Below the pieces are notes generated by a model. The model was not told the DNA's origin and did no database searches. It saw only the letters and a program-made list of their open reading frames with translations. Shown here piece after piece: positions 19,811 through 28,756 of a stretch of 64,000 bases of DNA. Source of the stretch: Akkermansia muciniphila (GTDB lineage: Bacteria; Verrucomicrobiota; Verrucomicrobiia; Verrucomicrobiales; V1-33). The stretch is taken from NCBI GenBank assembly GCA_943333275.1, contig CALQSQ010000014.1, positions 1 through 64,000 on the forward strand, in the 5' to 3' direction. The translations under genes were made by a program, and so were the position numbers. Within the stretch, counting starts at the first letter, position 1, and each line of letters starts with the position of its first letter.

Positions 19811-20311
19811 ATGGCCATTTTCAACGTCCACATCAACGACCTCCCGCCCGAGGGTAAGCAATTTGTTGGAGAAATTCGCCCGGCGGTCTTCCATGATCTG
19901 AGCCCTGACAGTCCCACGCCCTGCAGCCCGACCAAGTTTGATGTGCTCGTGAGTCTCGACAAGGACAGCGTGCTGGTGGAGGGCGTGGTGGAGACGGAGT
20001 TCGAGTTGGAATGCAGCCGGTGTCTGGAGAAATTTAACTGGAAGCTGCGCCTCGATCCCTATTTCTCCGAGGAGCCCCGGGAAGGAAGATCAAATCTCGA
20101 TTTGACAGAGTTCCTGCGTGAGGACATACTGCTCGCCCTCCCGGGCTACCCACATTGCGAAGATTCCACCGATTCCAAGCGTGTCTGTCCTGCGGCGGGC
20201 AAATTTGCTGATGCCAGCGAATACGCTCCTATTTCTGATGAGGCTCCCTCGACTCCACAAAATGACTTGTGGGCAGCCTTGGACGGACTTAAGGGGCGCA
20301 TCGACAAGTAG
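19811..20311 (+). CDS. yceD: DUF177/YceD family protein
   Basis: VETEFELECSRCLEKFNWKLRLDPYFSEE...DLTEFLREDILLALPGYPHCEDS; immediately upstream of rpmF. Confidence 0.85.
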   Translation: MAIFNVHINDLPPEGKQFVGEIRPAVFHDLSPDSPTPCSPTKFDVLVSLDKDSVLVEGVVETEFELECSRCLEKFNWKLRLDPYFSEEPREGRSNLDLTEFLREDILLALPGYPHCEDSTDSKRVCPAAGKFADASEYAPISDEAPSTPQNDLWAALDGLKGRIDK

Positions 20312-20382
20312 GCAGCGGTTTGAGACCATCCCGACTTCCGCTATTTTCATCTCCCTTTTCACCCTGAACATACTCCAGCACC

Positions 20383-20562
20383 ATGGCCGTCCCCAAACGT
20401 CGCAGATCCCGTAGCAAGCAAAAAAGCCGTGTGGCCGCCAACCGTTGGCATGCCCCACTCTTCCAGCCTTGCGGTAATTGTGGTGCCCCGGTGCCGGGCC
20501 ACATCGCCTGTCCGTCCTGCGGTGTCTACCGTGGTCGCAAGGTCTTCAACGTCGAGTTGTAG
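20383..20562 (+). CDS. rpmF: 50S ribosomal protein bL32
   Basis: Manual translation MAVPKRRRSRSKQKSRVAANRWHAPLFQPCGNCGAPVPGHIACPSCGVYRGRKVFNVEL*; 59 aa, absent from the supplied ORF track. Confidence 0.96.
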   Translation: MAVPKRRRSRSKQKSRVAANRWHAPLFQPCGNCGAPVPGHIACPSCGVYRGRKVFNVEL

Positions 20563-20652
20563 GAATCGCTGGCAGTGACGCGTGCAATTCTCCCCTGAGG
20601 AGAAGGCATAGTGGGCTGATTTCGGGATGCTTTCCTGCGGATGCGTTCGCGC

Positions 20653-21234
20653 CTAGTCCCCATGGAGTGCCTCCGGCGGCAGGGAGATCCACACTTTGTT
20701 TTGATCCTTCTGCCAAATGACTTCCGCCTGGGTCGGGTTCCCTTCCTTCGGCTTCAGCGGGATCACATAGCGCACCACGCCGCGGGTGACGTATTCTGAT
20801 TTTAACTCCTGGGTTCCGGGCGACTGCGAGATCCAGGTCAGAACCGCCAGTTCGGGTGCCTGGAATGTGATTCCGAAAATATTGGAGAGCGGGTCATCGG
20901 ACTCACCCGGCTGCAGCAATTTGATATTAGTGGCTTCCTTCGGCAGCGGATTGAGGCGGGCGAGTGTGCGCAGGCGGGAGATTTCCCCCGGATCATTGGG
21001 CAGTTTGTCACCCTCCCATAGCATCAGTAGCAGCAGACCGGAAATGACAATGATCACCGCCAGCACCTGCAGGATCGCATTGGCGATGCGGGGTCGTGGC
21101 TTGAGTTGCGGGGTCGGTGGAGCCTCATCGCGTGGCTCCGGCAGTGCCGTCCGAGACGGGCCCTCGTCATTTGGTGCGCCGTCCGGATCGAATTGGCGGT
21201 CAGGGATCGGGCGGCGCGGAGGAGGGATAGGCAT
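20653..21234 (-). CDS. single-TM hypothetical protein
   Basis: 193-aa ORF with TM ILQVLAVIIVISGLLLLMLW. Confidence 0.6.
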   Translation of the reverse strand: MPIPPPRRPIPDRQFDPDGAPNDEGPSRTALPEPRDEAPPTPQLKPRPRIANAILQVLAVIIVISGLLLLMLWEGDKLPNDPGEISRLRTLARLNPLPKEATNIKLLQPGESDDPLSNIFGITFQAPELAVLTWISQSPGTQELKSEYVTRGVVRYVIPLKPKEGNPTQAEVIWQKDQNKVWISLPPEALHGD

Positions 21235-21253
21235 GAGGAAGGCTGGAAAAGTT

Positions 21254-21532
21254 CTAAGTGATAATACTAAATCCCTTCACCCCGGCAAGCCCCTCCAGCG
21301 GGTGCCGCTCAATTTCCTTGATGTGATGGGCCAGCGAACTTTCCACCTCTAGTTCATGGAGAAACGCGTCCAACTCCGCCGCCTCCCGTGATTCCACTTG
21401 CAACTCGACCCGCCCATCCGGCAGATTGCGCACCCAGCCCGTGACATCGAATCCCATGGCCAGACGCTTCGTGGCATAACGGAACCCCACGCCTTGAACC
21501 CGGCCGGTGTAAAAAATTTGTCGCGCAGGCAT
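21254..21532 (-). CDS. acyP: acylphosphatase
   Basis: [41 protein letters not shown]. Confidence 0.93.
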   Translation of the reverse strand: MPARQIFYTGRVQGVGFRYATKRLAMGFDVTGWVRNLPDGRVELQVESREAAELDAFLHELEVESSLAHHIKEIERHPLEGLAGVKGFSIIT

Positions 21533-21761
21533 CGTGATACGGAAAAAGGAAGGAGCGCCCAGAGTAACGGAGGTTGCCTGGGTTGCCAATGGAGGTTTTT
21601 GGGTTCGGCTTAAATTCCCGCGCGGGCACTCCGATGATTCAGGGAAACCATCTGCCGCTGCGGCGTGAGCGACCGGGAGGTGAAGTCGCTGGCAGGCCAG
21701 GATTCTCGCGTCAAATGTTCGATCTAAGGTCAGGGATCAAATTTTTCCCTCATCAACAGGA

Positions 21762-22583
21762 TTAATACTTTTTCCGGAAGGTATAAGTGAGCGCGTTCGC
21801 ATTCGCCAGGGCATCAGGATCCGATATCTCACGCAACCACATCGCGGCCGACGAAGGGTCTGCGGCGCGTGTCGCCTGCACAAGGCCCGCCACGGCCCAA
21901 TCGTAGGCGGGCAAACCCTTGAGATTGCCTATCTCATGGGATGCCGTCTCAGGGTCATCCATGACCCAATTCGCTGCAATCCCAACAAGCGCACCTGAAT
22001 ATGCTTTTTTCCAGGGAAGCTCCTTTAGCATATCGAAAGCAGGCTTGGCGCTGGTGAAGGAAAGCAGTCTCAAGGACTCCCCCACATGCTCCTGATTGAT
22101 GGAGCCATCCACTGCCAATTTGAGGATGGTGCTTCGAACTCTGCTAAAATCAATCCCTCCCGCAGCTCCTAAATAGGAAACCAAGAATTTATCCTTCAGT
22201 GGTTGAGCCAGGTTTGAATTCAATACTGCGCTTATCCTCAGTTGATCATCCGCTGGGTTCCCTTCCAAATAGGGGGTATTCCCGACCAGTTTTCCCACAA
22301 ACAACACGTCTGGATTTTGCGCAAATTTCGCATTCGCCTCGCTCACCAAATCTTCTAGTGTTTCCGGATTGCCTGTTGGTGAAGCTGCCGGGCGAGCGTG
22401 GTTGTTTTCAAAAACTGCGATGTCAGTTCGGGACGGCTTCACCACGGATGAAGGACGGGATGGAGGTGCACTGACCCTGGGGTTTTCGAAAGTCAGAATC
22501 CTATCCGTCCCTCCGCCCCGGATCCAATAACCCAGAGCAAAGCCAAGCAACATGAAAACGGAAGCAATCCGCCAGCTTTTCAT
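21762..22583 (-). CDS. hypothetical membrane-anchored protein
   Basis: 273-aa ORF with N-terminal TM. Confidence 0.6.
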   Translation of the reverse strand: MKSWRIASVFMLLGFALGYWIRGGGTDRILTFENPRVSAPPSRPSSVVKPSRTDIAVFENNHARPAASPTGNPETLEDLVSEANAKFAQNPDVLFVGKLVGNTPYLEGNPADDQLRISAVLNSNLAQPLKDKFLVSYLGAAGGIDFSRVRSTILKLAVDGSINQEHVGESLRLLSFTSAKPAFDMLKELPWKKAYSGALVGIAANWVMDDPETASHEIGNLKGLPAYDWAVAGLVQATRAADPSSAAMWLREISDPDALANANALTYTFRKKY

Positions 22584-22840
22584 GGCGTTATCTGAGGAGC
22601 GGAACCTCTGATCTTAGGCCCATGTGTGAGTTCCATAAGGATGGCTGTGGGAGGTTATTGAAAAAACTTTTCGGATTGTTTCCTTTGCTCCCACTACTGA
22701 AGGTTGAAAATCTTCAGCTTCATACGTGGCCGGAGTTTCGGAACATCGCTGGGGCGTCAATTTTTCGCAAACGAATAGGATGCAGATTATGAGGCGTTCG
22801 GAATCGGGCGAGTTGGAATGCGTTGCTGATGGGGCATGGC

Positions 22841-22908
22841 AAGGAGGAGGGGTATCCTGCCCCTCTAAAAGGATTATAAAATGGGGGGCAGGATGCCCCC
22901 GCTCCTTG
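22841..22908. repeat. long imperfect palindrome (REP-like hairpin)
   Basis: aaggaggaggggtatcctgcccct pairs with gggggcaggatgcccccgctcctt at 20/24 positions, with an AT-rich loop. Confidence 0.7.
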
Positions 22909-23091
22909 GCGGGCAGAACCCTTTCCGGTGGGAGAGGTGCAATTTCAGGTGTATCTGGACCCGCATGACTCCAACTGAACGAAGGCGGCGCTGACGCAAA
23001 CATCATGCCGGATACGCTGGAGATGTGAGGGCGTGGAACGATTTCCGCCATTTCCCTTGCCGCTCGTCCATTTCATGGGTAGCGGGCGGCT

Positions 23092-23838
23092 ATGTCACTG
23101 CCGCGATTTTTCCTGGAACCCATGGCCTGGGCATCCTCGACCCCCAGCCTTTCCGCTGATGAGGTGCATCATTGTGCGGAGGTGCTTCGGATGCGGGTGG
23201 GGGATGGAGTGGTGGTCTTTGACGGTGCGGGGCGGGCGGCCCGGGCGGTGTTGATGCAGGTGGGCAGAAAGCAGGTGACGGTGCAGCTTGGGGAGGAGGT
23301 GCCGGCTTGTCCGGAGCGCGTGCGAATCACGCTGGCGCAGGCGATTCCCAAGGGGAAGACGATGGAATGGATCATTGAAAAGGCCACCGAGCTTGGTGTG
23401 GCGGAAATTGTGCCGTTGGTTACGGATCGCACGATTGTCCGTCTGGATGCGGAGGAGGCGGTGCGCAAGCAGCAGAAATGGCAGCGAGTGGCATTGGAGG
23501 CGTGCAAGCAGTGTGGTCAAAACTGGCTGCCCAGCGTGCGACTTCCGCAATCGTTGGAAAGCTGGCTGGCGGAGGGCGAATTGCCGGAGTTTCGGCTGAT
23601 TGGGGCGCTGACGGCCGACGCGAGGCCGCTGCAGACGTGGATCAAATCCAAGGGTGAAGGGGTGCGCAGTGCCTGCCTGCTGGTGGGGCCGGAGGGGGAT
23701 TTTTCGCGGCAGGAAATGACCATGGCACTGGCCGCTGGATTTCACCCGCTGGCGATGGGGCCGATTGTGTTGCGTGCGGAAACGGCGGCGATCTTTGGCT
23801 TGAGCATCCTTGCCTACCAACTGAATGCAGGGCGGTAA
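23092..23838 (+). CDS. rsmE: 16S rRNA (uracil(1498)-N(3))-methyltransferase
   Basis: HHCAEVLRMRVGDGVVVFDG, AIPKGKTMEWIIEKATELGVAEIVPL, LLVGPEGDFSRQE, LRAETAAIFGLSIL. Confidence 0.93.
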   Translation: MSLPRFFLEPMAWASSTPSLSADEVHHCAEVLRMRVGDGVVVFDGAGRAARAVLMQVGRKQVTVQLGEEVPACPERVRITLAQAIPKGKTMEWIIEKATELGVAEIVPLVTDRTIVRLDAEEAVRKQQKWQRVALEACKQCGQNWLPSVRLPQSLESWLAEGELPEFRLIGALTADARPLQTWIKSKGEGVRSACLLVGPEGDFSRQEMTMALAAGFHPLAMGPIVLRAETAAIFGLSILAYQLNAGR

Positions 23839-23839
23839 C

Positions 23840-25648
23840 CTAAGCCGTTGATTCGGCGTGCTGCAGGTTGTGGAGGTGCTGGTAGAGGTCGCTGGATTGC
23901 ATGAGCTGCTCATGGGTTCCGATGTCCAAAACCGTGCCGTTCTGCATGATGACGATCTTGTCCGAGTTGCGAATGGTGCTGAGACGGTGGGCGATGGCGA
24001 TGACGGTGCGGCCTTTGGCGAGTTCCTCCAGGTCGCCCTGGATCAGGCGCTCAGATTCGCCATCGAGCGCCGAGGTGGCTTCGTCGAGCATGAGAATGGG
24101 GGCATTGCGGAGGAAAGCGCGTGCGATGGCGAGCCGTTGCTGCTGGCCGCCGCTGAGCGTGACCCCCTTGTCGCCGATGACGCGCTTGTAGCCGTCGTGG
24201 TGGGCCATGATGAAATCGTGCGCATGCGCGCGCTTGGCGGCTTCGACGATTTCCTCCTCGGTGGCGTCGAGACGGCCGTAACGGATGTTTTCGTAAATGG
24301 TGTCGTGGAACAGGAAGACCTCCTGGCTGACGACACCGATCTGGTCGCGCAGGGATTTCTGCGTGACGTCGCGGAGGTCCGCGCCATTGACTTCGATCCG
24401 TCCGCTCACGGGATCGTAGAGGCGCAGCAGGAGGGAGAAGACGGTGCTTTTCCCAGCGCCGCTGGGACCGACCAGGGCGACACGTTGGCCGGGTTCGATG
24501 GTGAGATTAAAATCCGTGAGGGCGGGGCGTTCGGCTTCGTAGTGGAAATTGACGTCCTGGAAAATGATCCGTCCGGCCTGGGTGGGGAGTTCGATGGCAT
24601 CCGGGCGGTCCTGCACGGAGACCGGGCGGTCCATGCATTCGAAAACTTTCGTGGTCGAGGCGAGACATTTCTGCATGAGCAGGGGCACCCGGCTGAGCGC
24701 CTTGGCCGGAGGGTAGAGCATGACGAGGGCGCCATTGAGAGCGATGAAGTCCTCCGCCTTTTTGCCCGCCCACCAGATGTAAATCATGGCGGCGGCAATC
24801 CCAAGCGAGGCCACGACCTCCACCATCTGCGAAACGGCTTCGAGGGATTTGGTCCAGCGCAGGGTAAACCGCAGCATTTTGGTGCTGGCGGTGTTGAAGC
24901 GATCGATCTCGTAATCCTCGCGGGAATTGGATTTGACGAGACGGATGCCGGCGAACGCCTCGTGCATGGTGACATTGATGGTGCCGGCCTCCTCCTCCTC
25001 CTGGGCCCCGACCTTCCGCACTTTTTTCCCGACAATGACCACTGGAATGATGCACAGCGGAAACAACACGAGGGCTCCGAGGCTGAATTTCCAATCGAAC
25101 CAAAACATCATGCCCATGGAACTGAGGATGGTGATGGGTTCCTTCACGATGGTGCTGGCGATGGTGGTGATGGCAGTCTGTGCCACGCGCGTCTGGTTGA
25201 AGACGAGCTGCATGAGGTCGCCGCCCTTGGATTTGCTGAAGAACTCCATCGACTGCCCAAGGAGCCGTTTGAAGAGATCGCCGCGAATATCCTCCAGCAC
25301 CCGCAGGCCGGTCCAGGACATCAGGTAGGCATTGAGGTAACCGAAGACCGCACGCATGATCATGATGGCCGGGATCATGACACAGGTGCCGAGGACCGCC
25401 TCCATGGCCGTGTCCGAGTGGGCCTTGTAATGGGTTCCGCCGGGAAAGACGGTGCTGCTCACGTGCCGGATGACCCAGGCCAGTCCGCCGCTGCTCAGGC
25501 CGCAGAGCACTCCGAAAAAGAGCGCGAGAAAAAAGCGCCCCTTGTAGCGGCGTAGGTAGGACCAGAGTTTCCGGTACGGCTCCTGGGAGGCGGTGAGAAT
25601 CTGCCCCGTGCTCATTTTGGAAATGTCCTTGCGACTGATGCGTTTCAT
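23840..25648 (-). CDS. ABC transporter ATP-binding/permease protein (MsbA-type)
   Basis: Walker A GPSGAGKST, signature LSGGQQQRLAIARAFL, Walker B ILMLDEATSALD, fused to a TM domain. Confidence 0.93.
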   Translation of the reverse strand: MKRISRKDISKMSTGQILTASQEPYRKLWSYLRRYKGRFFLALFFGVLCGLSSGGLAWVIRHVSSTVFPGGTHYKAHSDTAMEAVLGTCVMIPAIMIMRAVFGYLNAYLMSWTGLRVLEDIRGDLFKRLLGQSMEFFSKSKGGDLMQLVFNQTRVAQTAITTIASTIVKEPITILSSMGMMFWFDWKFSLGALVLFPLCIIPVVIVGKKVRKVGAQEEEEAGTINVTMHEAFAGIRLVKSNSREDYEIDRFNTASTKMLRFTLRWTKSLEAVSQMVEVVASLGIAAAMIYIWWAGKKAEDFIALNGALVMLYPPAKALSRVPLLMQKCLASTTKVFECMDRPVSVQDRPDAIELPTQAGRIIFQDVNFHYEAERPALTDFNLTIEPGQRVALVGPSGAGKSTVFSLLLRLYDPVSGRIEVNGADLRDVTQKSLRDQIGVVSQEVFLFHDTIYENIRYGRLDATEEEIVEAAKRAHAHDFIMAHHDGYKRVIGDKGVTLSGGQQQRLAIARAFLRNAPILMLDEATSALDGESERLIQGDLEELAKGRTVIAIAHRLSTIRNSDKIVIMQNGTVLDIGTHEQLMQSSDLYQHLHNLQHAESTA

Positions 25649-26670
25649 AAATGTTCGCGCAGGGTGGTGGCAGTTTCCCCGCCTGCCAACAGGTAATCCA
25701 CGGCGGCGTTGACCTGCGCAATGGGCAGGTCGATCATTGGATGCTGTGGATGGCGGGGCTGGAGGGGGAGGTCCGGTGGATTGCCGGCGGTGAGGATGAG
25801 GGCGCGGTCATGGCGGGGGCGCCAATGGAAGGGATTGGTCGGGCCATAGAGCGCGATTTGCGGGCGCCGGAAGGCACCGGCCAGATGCATGGCGGCGGAA
25901 TCCACTCCCAGCACGAGGGCGGCGGAGGAAATGACGGAAGCCAGCTGGAGCAGGGTGAGTTGTCCGGCTAAATTGGCCTGCACGCTGGTGTCCGTTTCGA
26001 TTTCTGCCAGATGCTGAATTTCCTCAGGCACGGCGGATCCGGTGAGGACGATCGGGAGCTGATGCTGCTGCTGGATATGTTGAATCACCGCCTTCCAGCG
26101 GTCTGCGGGCCAGTATTTTTCCGGCCGGGCCGTGCCGGGATGCACCACCACGTAGGGGGAGGGGAGGGCGGGCGGTGCGAGGTCTGGAGGGAGTGTCAAA
26201 TGCCCGTGATCGGAAACTTCCGGCGGAGGCTGCAAGCCGGAGGCCTCCAGGGCGGTGGCGACGAGCGCGCGGTGCAGATCGATGGTGTGCAGCTCCCGCA
26301 CTGAGGCCTGGGAAGCGTGGGTGTAGGCCTTTTTGCGAAGCCAGTTCTTCAGGTCCTTGGCGTAGCCGGTCCGCACTTTGGCCCGGCTAAGCAGGGTCAT
26401 GCCAGCGGAGCGATCCGTGCCGGAAAAGTCCAGCACGGTATCGAATTTCCGCATGATCGCTGCCCGCCAGCAATCGCGGGCGGCGCGACCGCTGGCATAG
26501 CGCAGGTGGTCATCGACCATGCCGAAGGCCGGCGCGAGACTCCACGCGGCGGTATCCAGCGCCAGGGTGATGTGGGCGTCAGGCAGGGCCTGGCGCAGGG
26601 CGGCCAAGGCGGGAGCCGTCAGAATGGCATCGCCAATCCTTTTCAACTGGAGGACCAGGACTCGCGGCAT
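25645..26670 (-). CDS. glycosyltransferase family 9 (heptosyltransferase-like)
   Basis: MPRVLVLQLKRIGDAILTAPALAALRQ...VVVHPGTARPEKYWPADRW; 4-bp overlap with the downstream ABC transporter. Confidence 0.9.
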   Translation of the reverse strand: MPRVLVLQLKRIGDAILTAPALAALRQALPDAHITLALDTAAWSLAPAFGMVDDHLRYASGRAARDCWRAAIMRKFDTVLDFSGTDRSAGMTLLSRAKVRTGYAKDLKNWLRKKAYTHASQASVRELHTIDLHRALVATALEASGLQPPPEVSDHGHLTLPPDLAPPALPSPYVVVHPGTARPEKYWPADRWKAVIQHIQQQHQLPIVLTGSAVPEEIQHLAEIETDTSVQANLAGQLTLLQLASVISSAALVLGVDSAAMHLAGAFRRPQIALYGPTNPFHWRPRHDRALILTAGNPPDLPLQPRHPQHPMIDLPIAQVNAAVDYLLAGGETATTLREHL

Positions 26671-26697
26671 GCCTGTGAAGGAACTTACCTGCTGCGG

Positions 26698-27444
26698 TCA
26701 CTCACCCATGGTGGGTTCGGCTGCGGCCGCCGGTGCTTCAGTGGCTTCTGGAGCGGGTTCAGGGGGAATCGGTTCGGAACGCATTTTCCGGAGACGGGCT
26801 TCCTCAAGGAGGAAAATTTCCGCCAGGCGGAAGCTGCGTTTGCAGAGTTCGCGGGCTTCGTTGTCGGGGAAAAGCTCCACGCCCTCCTCCTTGACCTCGG
26901 CGCTGTAAATGTCCCAGGCGCGCTCGCAAATGACGTCCACGTTGAGGCTGCGCATTTCCAGCATGCGTTCGCGCTCGCGGCGGTCCTGTTCTTTTTTCTG
27001 CTGTTCGCGGCGCTCGTTTTCGCGGCGATCGCGCTCCTTGCGCTCATTTTCCCGGCGGTCACGTTCCTGATCCCTCCGCATCCGTTCCTGTTCGCGGCGG
27101 AGGGCTGCGGGGTCGGTGGATGGGGAGCCGTCGCCGGGGGCATTTTCCTCGGAGGATTCCTGATTTCTCGGGGCCTCGCGGTCGGTGTGCTGGCGCTCCT
27201 GACGGGGTTGGGACTGCTGGGTGGGGGCGGCGGATTCCTCCGCCTCATCGCCGGAGAATTGATAGGCGGCTTCTGCTTCTTGAGTTCTTGCTTCCATAGT
27301 GGTGGGTGATTCTTCATCCTCTTGGACCTGATGATCGCTCGGTCCCGATCCGGGAAGTCCGCCGGGGCGTTTGACGCCGACGGGACCGTTGGATTTGAAT
27401 CGGGGACGCTTGCGTTGGAACGCGAGGCTGGGTTGTTTCTTCAT
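26698..27444 (-). CDS. hypothetical charged protein with R/E-rich helix
   Basis: RREQERMRRDQERDRRENERKERDRRENERREQQKKEQDRRERERMLE. Confidence 0.65.
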   Translation of the reverse strand: MKKQPSLAFQRKRPRFKSNGPVGVKRPGGLPGSGPSDHQVQEDEESPTTMEARTQEAEAAYQFSGDEAEESAAPTQQSQPRQERQHTDREAPRNQESSEENAPGDGSPSTDPAALRREQERMRRDQERDRRENERKERDRRENERREQQKKEQDRRERERMLEMRSLNVDVICERAWDIYSAEVKEEGVELFPDNEARELCKRSFRLAEIFLLEEARLRKMRSEPIPPEPAPEATEAPAAAAEPTMGE

Positions 27445-27678
27445 GTGAAAATGTTTACTGAGAATGCAGGGGCACCTTAAATGTCCGCACTGGCGAACAT
27501 TTGGCGCACCCTGCGGTGCAACAAAGCCCCGATACCTCCAACGCGCAATCCCTCACTGCATCCCAAGTGAAAAAAGCCGTCCAAGCCCGCCAAACTGGGG
27601 AGGGGGTGTGCGCGCCTCCTTGCGTAAGGGAAATCCCTTGGCGCTTCCCCCTTCCCGCGTCCACCATCGGGTCCCATC

Positions 27679-28740
27679 ATGACTACCTGGCTCAAAATCA
27701 CCCTTCCCGTCGCCGCGCTTGCGGCATTGCTCCCCGGCCTCGCCGAAACCAAAGCCCCTGCCGCCCCATCCGCCCAATCTGGGGTCGCGATTGGAGAAAT
27801 CACCCGTGCCGCCCAGGATTTCCTCGGGGCGCTCGACGATGCCCAAAAGGCCACCGCCTCCTTTCCGCTTGATGATCCGGAGCGGCAAAACTGGCGTTTC
27901 ATCCCCATCGAACGCAAGGGCCTGCCTCTCAAGGAGATGCGCCCCGACCAGCAGCATCTGGCCTACGGTCTGCTCCACAGTGCCCTGAGTCACCAGGGAT
28001 TCCGCAAAGCCACCCAGATCATGAGTCTGGAGAAAATCCTCTTCGATCTGGAAAACAGCTCGCCGAAACGCGATGCCGGCCGCTATTTCTTCAGCATTTT
28101 CGGCACTCCTACAGCGACCGGCACTTGGGGATGGCGGTTTGAAGGGCATCATTGCTCGATGAATTTCACCATCATCGACGGCAAGCACATCGCTCTGACG
28201 CCCTCGTTCATGGGCGCCAATCCCGGAAAAGTCGCCAGTGGACCTCGGGAGGGGCTGGAAGTCCTGGAGCGCGAGGACCTGCTGGGCTTCGAACTCATCA
28301 ACGCCTGCGACGATGAGCAGAAAAAAATCGCCATCATCGCCACGGTGGCTCCGGACGACGTCATCACCAAGGAGGAAAAACGCGCCAATCCGCTGACCCC
28401 CACCGGCATCATGGCGGATAAACTGACCGCACCTCAACGCGAGAAACTCCAGATGCTCATCGAGGAATACATCCGCCGCTACCGCGCAGAAATCGCCGAT
28501 CAAACCATGGCCCACATCCATTCGCTCGGCTGGGACAAAATTGGTTTTGCCTGGGCTGGCTCCACCACACCGGGTCCCGGCAACGGACATTACTACCGCG
28601 TCCAGGGTCCCGATTTCTTGCTGGAATACGACAACACCCAGAACAACGCCATGCACCCCCACGCGGTGTGGCGGGATTTTACGAATGATTTCGGCCTCGA
28701 CCTGCTCAAGCAGCATTACGACGCCGCCCACGCCAAGTAA
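27679..28740 (+). CDS. DUF3500 domain-containing secreted protein
   Basis: PDQQHLAYGLLHSALSHQGFRKATQIMSLE...TWGWRFEGHHCSMNFTIIDG. Confidence 0.85.
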   Translation: MTTWLKITLPVAALAALLPGLAETKAPAAPSAQSGVAIGEITRAAQDFLGALDDAQKATASFPLDDPERQNWRFIPIERKGLPLKEMRPDQQHLAYGLLHSALSHQGFRKATQIMSLEKILFDLENSSPKRDAGRYFFSIFGTPTATGTWGWRFEGHHCSMNFTIIDGKHIALTPSFMGANPGKVASGPREGLEVLEREDLLGFELINACDDEQKKIAIIATVAPDDVITKEEKRANPLTPTGIMADKLTAPQREKLQMLIEEYIRRYRAEIADQTMAHIHSLGWDKIGFAWAGSTTPGPGNGHYYRVQGPDFLLEYDNTQNNAMHPHAVWRDFTNDFGLDLLKQHYDAAHAK

Positions 28741-28756
28741 GCCCGGGCGCAGCCGG

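Noticed and set aside
22614-23051. 145-aa minus-strand ORF
   Set aside because: Overlaps the REP-like palindrome, no signal or domain; composition looks like intergenic translation.
23858-25555. 565-aa plus-strand ORF antisense to the ABC transporter
   Set aside because: Shadow ORF of a GC-rich gene; the antisense partner has unmistakable ABC motifs.
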